A DNA stretch of 51,619 bases from Azonexaceae bacterium (lineage in GTDB: Bacteria; Pseudomonadota; Gammaproteobacteria; Burkholderiales; Rhodocyclaceae), in contig SSTA01000098.1 in assembly GCA_009469685.1 (NCBI GenBank), positions 1 through 51,619 on the forward strand, given 5' to 3'. Position 1 is the stretch's first letter, and each line of letters starts with the position of its first letter. Shown in pieces: positions 16,972 through 25,483 of the stretch. The translations under genes were made by a program, and so were the position numbers. The notes beneath the pieces were generated by a model. It was given only the letters and a program-made list of their open reading frames with translations. It searched no databases and was not told the origin of the DNA.

Positions 16972-17958
16972 ATGTCCAAAGCCCCCATGCGCGTCGCCGT
17001 TACCGGCGCTGCCGGCCAGATCGGCTATAGCCTGCTTTTCCGGATCGCCTCCGGCGAAATGCTCGGCAAAGACCAGCCGGTCATCCTCCAGCTGCTCGAC
17101 CTGCCGCAGGCCCAGCAGGCCGTCAAAGGCGTGATGATGGAGCTCGAAGACTGCGCCTTCCCGCTGCTGTCCGGCATGATCGCCACCGACGATCCCAATG
17201 TCGCGTTCAAGGATGCCGACGTCTGCCTGTTGGTCGGAGCCCGCCCCCGCACCAAGGGGATGGAGCGCGCCGATCTGCTGACCGCCAACGGTGCCATCTT
17301 CACCGTCCAGGGCAAGGCCATCGCCGAAAACGCCAAGGAGGACGTCAAGGTTCTGGTGGTCGGCAATCCCTGCAACACCAACGCGTACATTGCCGCCGCC
17401 GCAGCCAAGAAGGTGGGCCGCACCAACCCCGCCAATTACCATGGCATGCTGCGTCTGGACCACAACCGCGCGCTGTCCCAGCTCGCCGCCAAAACCGGCC
17501 GCGCCGTCTCGTCCTTCAAGAAGATGGTCGTCTGGGGCAACCATTCGCCCACGATGTACGCCGACTACCGCAACTGCGTGTCCAATGGGGATAACGTCAA
17601 GTCCCTGGTCAATGACCACGCTTGGAACAATGACGTCTTCCTGCCCACCGTCGGCAAGCGCGGCGCCGCCATCATCGAAGCCCGCGGTCTCTCCTCCGCC
17701 GCTTCCGCCGCCAACGCGGCCATCGACCACGTCCGCGACTGGGTACTCGGTTCCGAAGACTGGGTCACCATGGGCGTACCTTCCGACGGTTCCTATGGCA
17801 TCCCCAAGAACATCGTCTTCGGCTTCCCCTGCGAGTGCAAGGGCGGTTCCTACAAGATCATCCAGGGCCTAGAAATTGATGCCTACAGCCAGGAAAAGAT
17901 CAATCTGACGCTGAAGGAACTGACCGACGAAGCCGAAGCGGTCAAAGACATGCTCTAA
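16972..17958 (+). CDS. mdh: Malate dehydrogenase (NAD-dependent)
   Basis: 328 aa cytosolic enzyme interconverting malate and oxaloacetate. It has the NAD-binding [19 protein letters not shown], the substrate loop [13 protein letters not shown] with its arginines, the [13 protein letters not shown] segment and the catalytic His in [11 protein letters not shown]. It is the type found in beta/gammaproteobacteria and Thermus, longer than the E. coli enzyme. An AGGAGAG ribosome site precedes ATG 16972. It has its own promoter and terminator and is divergent from gntR. Confidence 0.97.
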   Translation: MSKAPMRVAVTGAAGQIGYSLLFRIASGEMLGKDQPVILQLLDLPQAQQAVKGVMMELEDCAFPLLSGMIATDDPNVAFKDADVCLLVGARPRTKGMERADLLTANGAIFTVQGKAIAENAKEDVKVLVVGNPCNTNAYIAAAAAKKVGRTNPANYHGMLRLDHNRALSQLAAKTGRAVSSFKKMVVWGNHSPTMYADYRNCVSNGDNVKSLVNDHAWNNDVFLPTVGKRGAAIIEARGLSSAASAANAAIDHVRDWVLGSEDWVTMGVPSDGSYGIPKNIVFGFPCECKGGSYKIIQGLEIDAYSQEKINLTLKELTDEAEAVKDML

Positions 17959-17984
17959 CTCCAGCCGGAGCGGGTCCAGTCCAG

Positions 17985-18012
17985 GCCGCGGGGAAACCCC
18001 GCGGCTTTTTTA
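17985..18012 (+). terminator. Intrinsic terminator after mdh
   Basis: Stem CCGCGGGG/CCCCGCGG with an AAA loop (17986-18004) is followed by CTTTTTTATT. Confidence 0.9.
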
Positions 18013-18029
18013 TTGCGCAGAACCGCGCT

Positions 18030-18680
18030 TCACCAGCCAAGCCGGACGAGTTCAGCCGTCCTGGCGGCAAGATCCAGCAAGAGCGCGCGTCCGGCGACTT
18101 GCGCCGCACTGCTGCCTCCCGGCAGACGATAGGCGAGAAACACCTTACCGGGCTCGGCGGCCTTTTCGAAAACAACCATGGACATGGGACAAAGGGCCAT
18201 CTGGGCTGCCTCTTCCTCGATCAACTGCCACGCCAGACGGGCACTGCAAAACTGAACCACGGTCGCATCGGAAAACGGGCTGGACCGACGACCGAGATCG
18301 CCGGCCGTCCGGTCGAGCATCCGATTGAATGGAATGACCGCCGTGACCACCAGCCCAGTCCCTTCAATCGATTCGATGAGGGCCTCCTTGACGCCTGGAA
18401 ACTTTGCCCCGGTAAAGACGACTTGCTGGATTTCAGGCTCAGCTGCGTTCGCAGGGGCTCCGTACCCCCAGCCGATAACGGCAAGCAAGACAAAAAAAAG
18501 CGCCCGAAAGGGCGCAAATGGCAGATGAGGGAAGACATCTGACGCACGAAATGCGATTCGAGAGCAAGGCCCCGATCCGATGGCCCGCATGGCTACGGCC
18601 GTTAAGCCTGGCGCCGCGGACGCCTCCGAACAAGAACCTGGGCAGCCCCCTTTGCTGCCGTTGTCCGTCTTCGATCGCAT
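18030..18680 (-). CDS. Exported DUF302-domain protein (start uncertain)
   Basis: The C-terminal ~130 residues match the DUF302 pattern: ESIEGTGLVVTAVIPFNRMLD, DATVVQFCSARLAWQLIEEE and CPMSMVVFEK. A signal peptide (FRALFFVLLAVIGWGYGAPA, then NA-AEPE) precedes it. The open frame begins at ATG 18680 behind AGGAGA, but residues 1-48 have no family look. The bases encoding the signal peptide also form a perfect intrinsic terminator (18492-18515). The real start may thus lie near the hairpin (a non-ATG codon), with 18516-18680 being leader RNA. DUF302 proteins are small periplasmic or cytosolic proteins of unknown function. Confident in domain and end, not in start. Confidence 0.7.
   Translation of the reverse strand: MRSKTDNGSKGGCPGSCSEASAAPGLTAVAMRAIGSGPCSRIAFRASDVFPHLPFAPFRALFFVLLAVIGWGYGAPANAAEPEIQQVVFTGAKFPGVKEALIESIEGTGLVVTAVIPFNRMLDRTAGDLGRRSSPFSDATVVQFCSARLAWQLIEEEAAQMALCPMSMVVFEKAAEPGKVFLAYRLPGGSSAAQVAGRALLLDLAARTAELVRLGW
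18492..18515 (-). terminator. Terminator hairpin embedded in the DUF302 signal-peptide coding region
   Basis: On the minus strand GCGCCC-TTTC-GGGCGC is followed by eight T residues, a textbook intrinsic terminator. It lies inside the DUF302 reading frame, which suggests premature termination or attenuation of the leader. Confidence 0.75.
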
Positions 18681-18732
18681 CGCTCATCTCCTGCGAGGGT
18701 CATGCCAAGCCGACGCGAGCTTGGCAATTTGC
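18492..18732 (-). ncRNA. Candidate structured leader/small RNA ending in a terminator
   Basis: On the minus strand a TTGACG/TTAAGT promoter-like pair (18766-18761 and 18744-18739, 16-bp spacer) would start an RNA near 18732. It contains hairpin GCCAAGC/GCTTGGC (18704-18725) and a long closing stem: GCAGGAGATGAG at 18694-18683 against CTCATCTGC at 18529-18521. An inner stem ATGCGAT/ATCGCAT (18680-18674 against 18557-18551) and hairpin GGCAGC/GCTGCC (18641-18659) follow. The terminator is at 18515-18492. Several GGA triplets lie in or near loops, as in Csr/Rsm sRNAs, but this is weak. No known family is matched; it could be an attenuator for the DUF302 gene or an independent sRNA. Confidence 0.45.
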
Positions 18733-18892
18733 AACGAAACTTAAGTACGCAAAGGCTTTGCGTCAAATGCCGGGGAGCTGAGCGGCCCAAGAATCCGGCG
18801 CAGCTACGTCCAGAATTGAAACAATACATTACTCCATTGCCCCGGAACGAAACAGTTCGAAATCGCTCTTCATGATGCCAGCAAAAATTCTC

Positions 18893-18988
18893 CGGGAAGG
18901 GGGCGGCGAAGCCCGGCAGAATCCCTGCAGATTGCAATCTGCGCTTGGCCGACCCGCTACCGTGATGTCGCCCCCTGCCGCGAGTCCA
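18893..18988 (+). other. Cobalamin-riboswitch-like sequence (possible remnant) pointing into a convergent gene
   Basis: Elements on the plus strand resemble the cobalamin riboswitch core in order: GAAGCCCGGCAGAATCC, then GGCCGACCCGCTACCGTGAT (compare CCCGCNACTGT), then CCGCGAGTCC. The peripheral CACTG...GGGAAGG part is missing between the last two. No plus-strand gene follows; the TonB receptor ends at 19006 on the other strand. It may be a degenerate riboswitch or chance. Confidence 0.25.
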
Positions 18989-19005
18989 AAGAGTTCATCC
19001 CCCAC

Positions 19006-21207
19006 TCAGAACCGGTACGTCGCGCTGGCTCCTGCAAGCCAGTTCGCGCCCGGCGCCGATTCGTAAAAACGCTGATTGCCATCGCTGACGATGACAGATC
19101 CGACATAGCCGCGATCAAAGATATTCTCGAATCGCAGGAAGCCTTTCAGAAGCCACGGCCCCCGATGCTGGTCGATCCCGAACCGGAGGTTGGCGACCAG
19201 ATAGCCCGGTGCCGCCTTCTGGGTATTGGTGTCTTCGACATACATCTTGTCCCGAGCGATGACTTCAAGCGCCGTATGGAATCCGCTTGCGGCATGGTGC
19301 CAAGCGACTTCGCCGAAGAGACTCCGACGCGGAATTCCCGGCAGGCGATTGCCCGATTCTACGAGGACGGTCGGCGTTGCGCAGGGCGTTCCCTGGCATT
19401 CCAAAAAGTCCTGCTCGTACGTCGCCCTCAGATCGGTGTAGGCGAGACGGGTGCTCAAGCCATGGCTCCAGAGCGAATCCACCGCCAATTCCCATCCCCG
19501 GCGCCGGGTCTTTCCAGCGTTCTGATAGCTAGACCGGCCCCCCGAATTTTTGAAGACCACCAATTCATCGTCCACCTTGATGTCGAACAAGGCGAGATCG
19601 AGTCGGGTATCTGACCCGAGAAAGGCCTTCAGGCCTGCTTCCACATGGGTACTTGTGGCTGGTTTCAGGTCGAAACTGAACGAGCCGCTGGCGCTCGAAT
19701 AGGCGAGCTCGTTGAGCGTTGGCGCTTCAAACCCGCGGGCGGCGCTGACATACGCATTGACGGTCGGCGAAATCTTATAGGCCGCAGCAACGGTCGGCGT
19801 CGTATGCGTGAAATGAACCTTTCCGCTGTCGTCCGGGTTGCCCGTCGTGATGTAGTTGTCTTCCACCTTCACCCGAATATTGCTCTGTCTCACGCCGGCC
19901 GAGAGAAGCCAACGATCGTATTGCCACTCGCCTTGCAAGTAGGGATCGGTACTGGTCACCGTATTCTTTTCGTCGCGGCGCAGGTTTCCGCGCACGCCGC
20001 AGACCGTCCCGCCGACGCCACAGGTGATATTGAGCGCGGCACTGGTGGTCAAGAAATTCTCATAGCCCTTGCGATCGTCGGTCGAAGTTTCGTAGTCGAC
20101 CCCAACGGTCGCGGTCCATTTCCCCCCCGCAACTTCGCCCCTAAGAATCCAGCGGCCGGAAAGCCCCCCGAATTCCCGATCGAAGTCGATCACGCCTCCG
20201 GAGTGCCTGCGGCGCGAGGAATTCGCCGCGGTCGCCGCGATGAATCTCTGGGCTGACAGGGGAATGGACTGATATTGGGTCACCGATCGGGTCCCCGTAT
20301 ACGCCGACAGCTGAATCAAGTCACTGCCAAATCGCCGCTCATAGGTCGCCCCACCCTGAGTATGCTCAATACTCTTTCTCGTATTGAATTCCAGAGCCGC
20401 AGCTTCCACCGAACGCGGATCGGCCCGATAACCGGCCCAAGTCAGCCCCAGTGGATCTTGGGCATCGGGCTGCCTGAAGTTGTTCGCAATCAGGGTCACC
20501 TTGCTGTGGGCGTCGGGGGCAAAGGTGAGTTTTGCCATCTGCTGATCCCGGGTTACCGAACTATGGTCTCGGTAACCGTCGGAGGCAAAACGGGACGCAT
20601 CGATGACGTAGCCCACCCCTCCCAGTTCTCCCCGACTCGCCACGTCCGCCTTCCAGGTTCCGTAACTCCCGCCGGAAATATTGCCTTCAATGATTGGAGC
20701 GCCGCTGCCGTCGGGCGTAAACATCTGGATCACCCCGCCGGAATGATTCCCATAGACGGCGGACATGGGCCCCCGCATCACTTCAATTCGGCCGGCCTGA
20801 TCAAGATTGAAGGTCGCTGCCTGCCCCTGGCCGTCCGGCATCGACGCGGGTATGCCATCGCTGATCAGGCGAATCCCGCGAACCCCGAACGCCGACCTCG
20901 CCCCAAAGCCGCGGGACGAAATCTGCAAATCCTGAGCGTAGTTCTGGCGATTGAGCACGTTGATTCCTGGCACCGCCGCCAGAGCCTCAGAAGCATTCAC
21001 CCGCCCCCGGTCGGCATCGATGCGTTCCCGGTCGACCACATCGATCGCGGCAGGCAAGTCGAAACTACTGTGCTCCACCCGGGCTCCGGTGACCACGACC
21101 GTATCGAGCGAGACACTGGGGGCGTCGGCGCCGACGCAAAGCGGAAACGTAAGGGCAACGCTGCCGAGCAGCGGACGCCAGCCAGACGAGAGAGCGGATT
21201 TCTGCAT
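19006..21207 (-). CDS. TonB-dependent outer-membrane receptor
   Basis: 733 aa from ATG 21207 (MQKSALSSG); the frame opens at 21279 but the added residues lack signal-peptide character. A signal peptide is followed by a TonB box-like DTVVVTGAR and the plug domain (ASEALAAVPGINVLNRQNYA, SSRGFGARSAFGVRGIRL, RIEVMRGPMSAVYGNHSGGVI). A 22-strand barrel ends in the typical aromatic C-terminus LAGASATYRF. The plug type is that of siderophore/metal receptors (FecA-like group); the ligand is not evident. A quinoprotein locus with a lanthanide-type dehydrogenase and a TonB gene lies 7-11 kb away, so metal-chelate uptake is one possibility, by inference only. A terminated leader precedes it. Confidence 0.88.
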   Translation of the reverse strand: MQKSALSSGWRPLLGSVALTFPLCVGADAPSVSLDTVVVTGARVEHSSFDLPAAIDVVDRERIDADRGRVNASEALAAVPGINVLNRQNYAQDLQISSRGFGARSAFGVRGIRLISDGIPASMPDGQGQAATFNLDQAGRIEVMRGPMSAVYGNHSGGVIQMFTPDGSGAPIIEGNISGGSYGTWKADVASRGELGGVGYVIDASRFASDGYRDHSSVTRDQQMAKLTFAPDAHSKVTLIANNFRQPDAQDPLGLTWAGYRADPRSVEAAALEFNTRKSIEHTQGGATYERRFGSDLIQLSAYTGTRSVTQYQSIPLSAQRFIAATAANSSRRRHSGGVIDFDREFGGLSGRWILRGEVAGGKWTATVGVDYETSTDDRKGYENFLTTSAALNITCGVGGTVCGVRGNLRRDEKNTVTSTDPYLQGEWQYDRWLLSAGVRQSNIRVKVEDNYITTGNPDDSGKVHFTHTTPTVAAAYKISPTVNAYVSAARGFEAPTLNELAYSSASGSFSFDLKPATSTHVEAGLKAFLGSDTRLDLALFDIKVDDELVVFKNSGGRSSYQNAGKTRRRGWELAVDSLWSHGLSTRLAYTDLRATYEQDFLECQGTPCATPTVLVESGNRLPGIPRRSLFGEVAWHHAASGFHTALEVIARDKMYVEDTNTQKAAPGYLVANLRFGIDQHRGPWLLKGFLRFENIFDRGYVGSVIVSDGNQRFYESAPGANWLAGASATYRF

Positions 21208-21332
21208 GGTATTCGCAATGGATTGAGACGAAAGTTTGCAATTCGGTACGGCAATCCCAGACCGGCTTGCCAACCTCAATTGCCGGCGCAGGACGCCGGC
21301 CTCAGGTCAGCAAGCCTTGGGAGCCAGCCGCC

Positions 21333-21364
21333 AAAAAAACTGATGCCCCAATGAAGGGGCACCA
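21333..21364 (-). terminator. Terminator in the leader of the TonB-receptor gene
   Basis: On the minus strand TGGTGCCCC-TTCATT-GGGGCATCA (nine pairs, one G-T) is followed by GTTTTTTT, about 125 bp before the receptor ATG. Upstream, the leader holds hairpins GTGGCA/TGCCAC (21443-21461) and a palindrome GGGAACGTTCCC (21391-21402) flanked by CCGCGG copies. With no minus-strand gene upstream, this looks like an attenuated leader or a short RNA. I see no known riboswitch in 21208-21737. Confidence 0.7.
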
Positions 21365-21737
21365 GATCCGCCGCGGAATCGCGACGGGAAGGGAACGTTC
21401 CCGCCGCGGCGCCAGCGCACGCCCGGAGACCCTTCTACGCATGTGGCACCGGGCTTGCCACCGCGACATCGACGTTTCGCAGTATGCTCGCTCGGTGGAA
21501 TTACAACGCCGATAATTTCTTGGGAAAGGTCTCATGGTTTTCTGGAGCGATGGTTTCGGCTCACCGGAAGCCAGGAATTGCCCCATTCCGGTAATATTTC
21601 CGGGGAAATTCTATTCCCTTAGTAATAATATCATCGGCACGTTTCATGCTTAAATGGCAAAAACAATAATTTGGTAGTGCAATTCAAAGCCAGTCACGGA
21701 CGAAAGTGCCGGAACAACCTAGGAGGAAGCAAGACCC

Positions 21738-22430
21738 ATGAAATCCGAAGATCTCTTGCGATCAGTCATTGAGGTGGAAGCGCCCTGGCAGGTCGTCAAA
21801 GTGCGCGACGATCTCGGCAAACGCCAGGTCGACGTCTGGATTGCCCAGCAAACGGGACGCAGCGGCTGGTTTTTCGGTTCTAAAGCGACCGTACCCCAGG
21901 ATCGCGAGCAGGTTTGGCGTCACATCAATCTGGGCAATTCCCGCTGCCTGATCCATGCCGTCCCGCCGCCCAAGGCCGCTGGCGAAGCGCCGCTCTGGTG
22001 CGGCGACGGCGACCTGCCCTTCACCCGCGCAATGTCCCGGCAAATTGCGTCCATGCTGCTTGAAGGCATTAAGTTCCAGTCCATCTGCTCTATCCTTGAC
22101 GTGACGGTGGCGGACCTCTGGAAGTTCAAGCATAGCCTCGACAGCGGAAAGGCGGGACTCTCGTCGGCCCCACCGCCGCCACCGGCCGCCGCGGCGCCGT
22201 CGACCCGAGTCCCGGAAGCCGACGATCCGGTTTGGGAAAAGTTGCTCGACGGCTCGACGAATATCGATATTCGTGTTCTGAGCCTGAAACTCCTCCTGAC
22301 GAAGCTCCGCGAGCAAATGCGGGTGATTACCGACGCCGAGGTCCGGGTCCTCAAGGCCTACGAATTGCAGCGCTATTTCGTACGCTATGAGCAAATGCTC
22401 AACCACGAGCTTGGGCAATTGGGTCGCTAA
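21738..22430 (+). CDS. ISL3-transposase-N-terminus-like protein without zinc finger (domesticated?)
   Basis: 230 aa. Residues 10-130 follow the layout of the N-terminal part of ISL3-family transposases: APWQVVKVRDDLGKRQVDVW, then VWRHINLGNSRCLIHAVPPP, WCGDGDLPFTRAMSRQIASM, and a helix-turn-helix-like stretch SICSILDVTVADLWKFK. The CxxC zinc-finger pairs of the transposases are missing (TGRSGWFFGSKATV instead), and there is no DDE domain. Instead a Pro/Ala linker (about 145-160) leads to a helical, leucine-rich C-terminus. An AGGAGGAAG ribosome site precedes the ATG. It is followed 27 bp later by an unknown gene. The intact frame suggests it is used by the cell. A DNA-binding or regulatory role is inferred. 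Confidence 0.6.
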   Translation: MKSEDLLRSVIEVEAPWQVVKVRDDLGKRQVDVWIAQQTGRSGWFFGSKATVPQDREQVWRHINLGNSRCLIHAVPPPKAAGEAPLWCGDGDLPFTRAMSRQIASMLLEGIKFQSICSILDVTVADLWKFKHSLDSGKAGLSSAPPPPPAAAAPSTRVPEADDPVWEKLLDGSTNIDIRVLSLKLLLTKLREQMRVITDAEVRVLKAYELQRYFVRYEQMLNHELGQLGR

Positions 22431-22457
22431 CCGGGTACGCCAGAAAAGGACAACAGA

Positions 22458-23447
22458 GTGAATACCAACGAAGGATTGATGCCGGTAGGCAGGGCTGCAG
22501 ACCTGATCCGAGCCGGGAAATACCTCTCGATCGGAGGGGACGAACAAGCGCTGCGGCAACTTCCCGCCGGAAACTGGATCGGCGGAACCATTCCCTATTT
22601 CATGGCTAACGACGGCGGCAAAATCAGCCGTGACCAGGTTTTCGTACACGAAATAAAAGGATTTTCTGCTCCACCCATCATGCGACTCTACGATGCCGAT
22701 GGATTGCCGCAACTCTGCCGCAATGCCCCGGAAAACGGTTTTACCATCCTCATCATCCCGGCCTTCAGCGAGTGCCATGGGAGCTTTGCCGAGAACGCAC
22801 CCAATTACGAAGATATGTACATGAAGCCGGTAGTCGGATGGATCTCCGGCATCCATCTCGACGACCTCGGCAAAGTCTCGCCCAAGGTCGTTCTCGGCAC
22901 TACGGGCGAATTTTCCGAACAACACGCCGTCGCGATGGACGTTCCGCTTCCACCGAATAAATTCGCGCGCGTGGACATCATCAACCTCTTTCGACCGGGA
23001 ACGGGCGATACCATCACCTTCGCGGAGACGGGTTTCTCGGTTGGCGCCTGCCAGATCAACGGCAAACAGGCCAACCTGGCCGATTATCTGATCGGCAACA
23101 GTACCGATACCCGCCTGCCGCTCGTAGCCGATTACTGCGGCGCCATGATCAATGTCAGTATCAAGGGGATCGACGCCAACGCCCGTCGGGTTGATTTCTA
23201 TGCCCCGGTCTTTCCCGGCCTCGATTACAAGATCGCCGCACCGGTCAACGATTACCTCGGAAGCTTCCAAGCCGCGTTGCCGAAGATCGACTCGGGAATT
23301 TCGTTCTCTTGCAACTGCATCCTCAATTTCCTCTACTCGGGATTGGAGGGGAAGCGCACGGCGAACGTGACCGGCCCAATGACCTTTGGAGAGATCGGCT
23401 ACCAACTCCTGAACCAGACCCTGGTTTACCTGACGATCGAAGGCTGA
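22458..23447 (+). CDS. Conserved-looking cytosolic protein of unknown function
   Basis: 329 aa from GTG 22458, with no signal peptide or membrane helix. The N-terminus reads GRAADLIRAGKYLSIGGDEQ and is followed by IGGTIPYFMANDGGK and an alpha/beta body. The C-terminal part (SGISFSCNCILNFLYSGLEG, then MTFGEIGYQLLNQTLVYLTI) loosely recalls FIST-like sensory domains, but I do not claim membership. It is very likely co-transcribed with the preceding ISL3-like gene and closed by a strong hairpin. Function unknown. Confidence 0.75.
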   Translation: MNTNEGLMPVGRAADLIRAGKYLSIGGDEQALRQLPAGNWIGGTIPYFMANDGGKISRDQVFVHEIKGFSAPPIMRLYDADGLPQLCRNAPENGFTILIIPAFSECHGSFAENAPNYEDMYMKPVVGWISGIHLDDLGKVSPKVVLGTTGEFSEQHAVAMDVPLPPNKFARVDIINLFRPGTGDTITFAETGFSVGACQINGKQANLADYLIGNSTDTRLPLVADYCGAMINVSIKGIDANARRVDFYAPVFPGLDYKIAAPVNDYLGSFQAALPKIDSGISFSCNCILNFLYSGLEGKRTANVTGPMTFGEIGYQLLNQTLVYLTIEG

Positions 23448-23460
23448 ACCTCTATACGGC

Positions 23461-23489
23461 GGCACCCCGGACGAGTTCCGGGGTGCCGT
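23461..23489 (+). terminator. Strong hairpin after the two-gene unit, possibly bidirectional
   Basis: A perfect 12-bp stem CGGCACCCCGGA/TCCGGGGTGCCG with a 5-nt loop lies between convergent genes. Only a short T run follows, so termination strength is uncertain. Confidence 0.55.
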
Positions 23490-23551
23490 TCCCGCTGACG
23501 ATATTTGTCAATACGTGCCGCATCGCGCCACGTGCGTACTTCTCCTTGTAT

Positions 23552-24451
23552 TCACCCTTCCCAGGACCGTGCCGCGACTGCTGAAGTCGCCAGGGTTTCA
23601 AAATCCGCGGTATCCAGCTGAAGGACAGCAAGACACGCCGCACCGAGCTTCGACCACTCTGCCGTCTGTCCAAGCTGAGTCGCGCGTTGAACAATCTCTT
23701 CCGCCAATTGCCCGATTGCCGCCAGCTCGCCTGATGCGCTCGACGCCGTCGCAAGACCATAGGCGGCGGGGTCGTGGTGATGGCGGATCGCCTCGACGAT
23801 CTCCGCAGGCAAATACCAGCCCTCGGCAAGCTCGGCGCCGACGACGCAGTGATTGATCGACAAGAGTCGATCTTCGATTTCCGTGAATCCTTCCGTGGCG
23901 CTGTGATTGGCCTGACGCAGGATCGACTCGTACTCGGGAAACGGGATCAGCAGGATGGGAATGCCACAATCCCGGAACAGTCCGAAGGTGTAGGCGTCCT
24001 CAGGGCGGACGGCGACTTTCCCCCGCAACTGCTGAGCAAGCCAGGCGGAGAGGCTGGCGATCTTCGCGGACGCATCCCAGAAACGTTCAAGCTTCGGAGA
24101 ATTCTTGAACAAGTTCTGCAGAGCCAGTCCTGCCACGGTTTTGACGATCACCCGAAGTCCCAGGACCAGCAACGCCTCTTGAACTGTGCGCACCTTCTTC
24201 CCGAACCCGTAGTAGGGCGAGTTGGTGATCTTGATCAGACCAGCCGCCAAGGCGACATCCGCTCCGATCAGTCGGGCGAGATGCGCAAAATTCGGATCGT
24301 CCTTGGCCATCTCCCGGTCTATTGCTTCCAGTATCGCGGGTCGCGGTGGAATCCCGATGTCCTTCAATTCGATGCGCATGCGCTTCTCGAGTTGCGCGGT
24401 ATCCGCATCTTCCGTGCCAAAGCTGGGGTTCGTCTTGTGTGGGGTATCCAT
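23552..24451 (-). CDS. HDOD-domain signalling protein
   Basis: 299 aa, essentially one HDOD domain (about residues 35-245) with no output domain. Typical segments are IPPRPAILEAIDREMAKDDP, ANLAR-like LARLIGADVALAAGLIKITN, SPYYGFGKKVRTVQEALLVLGLR and a degenerate HD core INHCVVGAELAEGWYLP with IRHHHDP. HDOD proteins lack phosphohydrolase activity and act as signalling adaptors in several bacteria, for example with cyclic-di-GMP or chemotaxis modules. It is the last gene of a long minus-strand run, 74 bp after the aminopeptidase gene, so co-transcription is possible but not certain. Confidence 0.88.
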   Translation of the reverse strand: MDTPHKTNPSFGTEDADTAQLEKRMRIELKDIGIPPRPAILEAIDREMAKDDPNFAHLARLIGADVALAAGLIKITNSPYYGFGKKVRTVQEALLVLGLRVIVKTVAGLALQNLFKNSPKLERFWDASAKIASLSAWLAQQLRGKVAVRPEDAYTFGLFRDCGIPILLIPFPEYESILRQANHSATEGFTEIEDRLLSINHCVVGAELAEGWYLPAEIVEAIRHHHDPAAYGLATASSASGELAAIGQLAEEIVQRATQLGQTAEWSKLGAACLAVLQLDTADFETLATSAVAARSWEG

Positions 24452-24525
24452 GGGTCTTGGTCACTCGGGTCGTGGGGGCGATTGGAGAAAAGATTTCACC
24501 TGCGATTTCGTCTTCGGAAGCGTGC

Positions 24526-25464
24526 TTATCGCGGACCTGTCGCGGAACTTGCGACCCACTCCAGGGCGTCCAGCGTAGCGGCGGCGATGGTCGGAGAAAG
24601 GCCCCCATGGCCTCCCTCGGAAATGGGAAGCCATCTCGCTTCGGGCCAGATGTCGTGGAGCCGCTCGCCGACAGCGGGAGGGCATACCGCATCGGCGAGC
24701 CCCTGGACCAAGGCCGCCGGAATTCTTCGAATGCGCTCGATGCCGCGCAACAACGCTCCCGGAGCGAGAAAACAGTCGTGTCTCAAATAGTGGACTTGCA
24801 CCCGAACCTTGGCCAGGCCCGTGGAATCCGGGGGATCGCACAGGGGGGCTTCGCCCATGAAGTCCCGCTCGTAATTCAACCAGGCGGTTGCCGCGGTGAT
24901 CGATCGCTCCCCGTGGCCCGACTCGATAGCGTGGTAGCAGGTCTCAAGAAGGTCGCCTTTCCCGCCCAGGGCCTTCTCCAACGCAGGCCAGGCCGAAGGT
25001 CGGGCCGACGGACTCAGATAGCGCATGATTTCCTCCCGCGACCCGAGGAAGATACCGCGCAAGACCAGTCCGGAAACCACGTCCGGGTGCGCCTGGGCAT
25101 AGGCCAGACCCAATGTACTTCCCCAGGAGCCGCCAAACACCAGCCACGCAGGAATATCCAACCAAGACCGCAATTTTTCCAAGTCGCCGATCAATCGGTC
25201 GGTCGTATTGGCGAGGGTTTCCCCAAGCGGCCGACTGCGGCCACAGCCCCGTTGATCGAAGAGGATGGCCCGGTAGCGGGCCGGATCGAAAAGCCGCCGT
25301 TGCGCTCCATTGCAGCCGCTTCCAGGACCGCCGTGGAGGAAGACCACCGGTTTCCCCAAGGGTGATCCACACTCCTCCCAATAAACTTCATGCCCCTCGC
25401 CGACAGCGAGGTAGCCCGATCGATAGGGTTCGCAGGCAGGAAAGAGTCCGTCAAAAACCGACAC
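24526..25464 (-). CDS. pip: Prolyl aminopeptidase
   Basis: 312 aa alpha/beta-hydrolase of peptidase family S33 that removes N-terminal proline from peptides in the cytosol. It shows the oxyanion-hole motif LHGGPGSGC, DQRGCGRS, and the nucleophile Ser in FGGSWGSTLGLAYAQ. A C-terminal catalytic Asp lies in VQGLADAVCPP and the His in ISEGGHGG, a variant of the usual SGHS-like ending. It starts at GTG 25464, 19 bp after the response-regulator gene. It seems unrelated in function to its operon neighbours. Confidence 0.92.
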   Translation of the reverse strand: MSVFDGLFPACEPYRSGYLAVGEGHEVYWEECGSPLGKPVVFLHGGPGSGCNGAQRRLFDPARYRAILFDQRGCGRSRPLGETLANTTDRLIGDLEKLRSWLDIPAWLVFGGSWGSTLGLAYAQAHPDVVSGLVLRGIFLGSREEIMRYLSPSARPSAWPALEKALGGKGDLLETCYHAIESGHGERSITAATAWLNYERDFMGEAPLCDPPDSTGLAKVRVQVHYLRHDCFLAPGALLRGIERIRRIPAALVQGLADAVCPPAVGERLHDIWPEARWLPISEGGHGGLSPTIAAATLDALEWVASSATGPR

Positions 25465-25483
25465 GGGAATTCCGCGGTCGCAC

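Noticed and set aside
18740..18770. ACGCAAAGCC resembling the c-di-GMP-I riboswitch core on the minus strand
   Set aside because: The required GGCAAACC and GAAA-loop part upstream and the CGGG...CCGGG part downstream are absent; the block is part of a short palindrome.
21302..21586. 94-codon minus-strand frame in the TonB-receptor leader
   Set aside because: Contains a terminator and hairpins; translation looks random.
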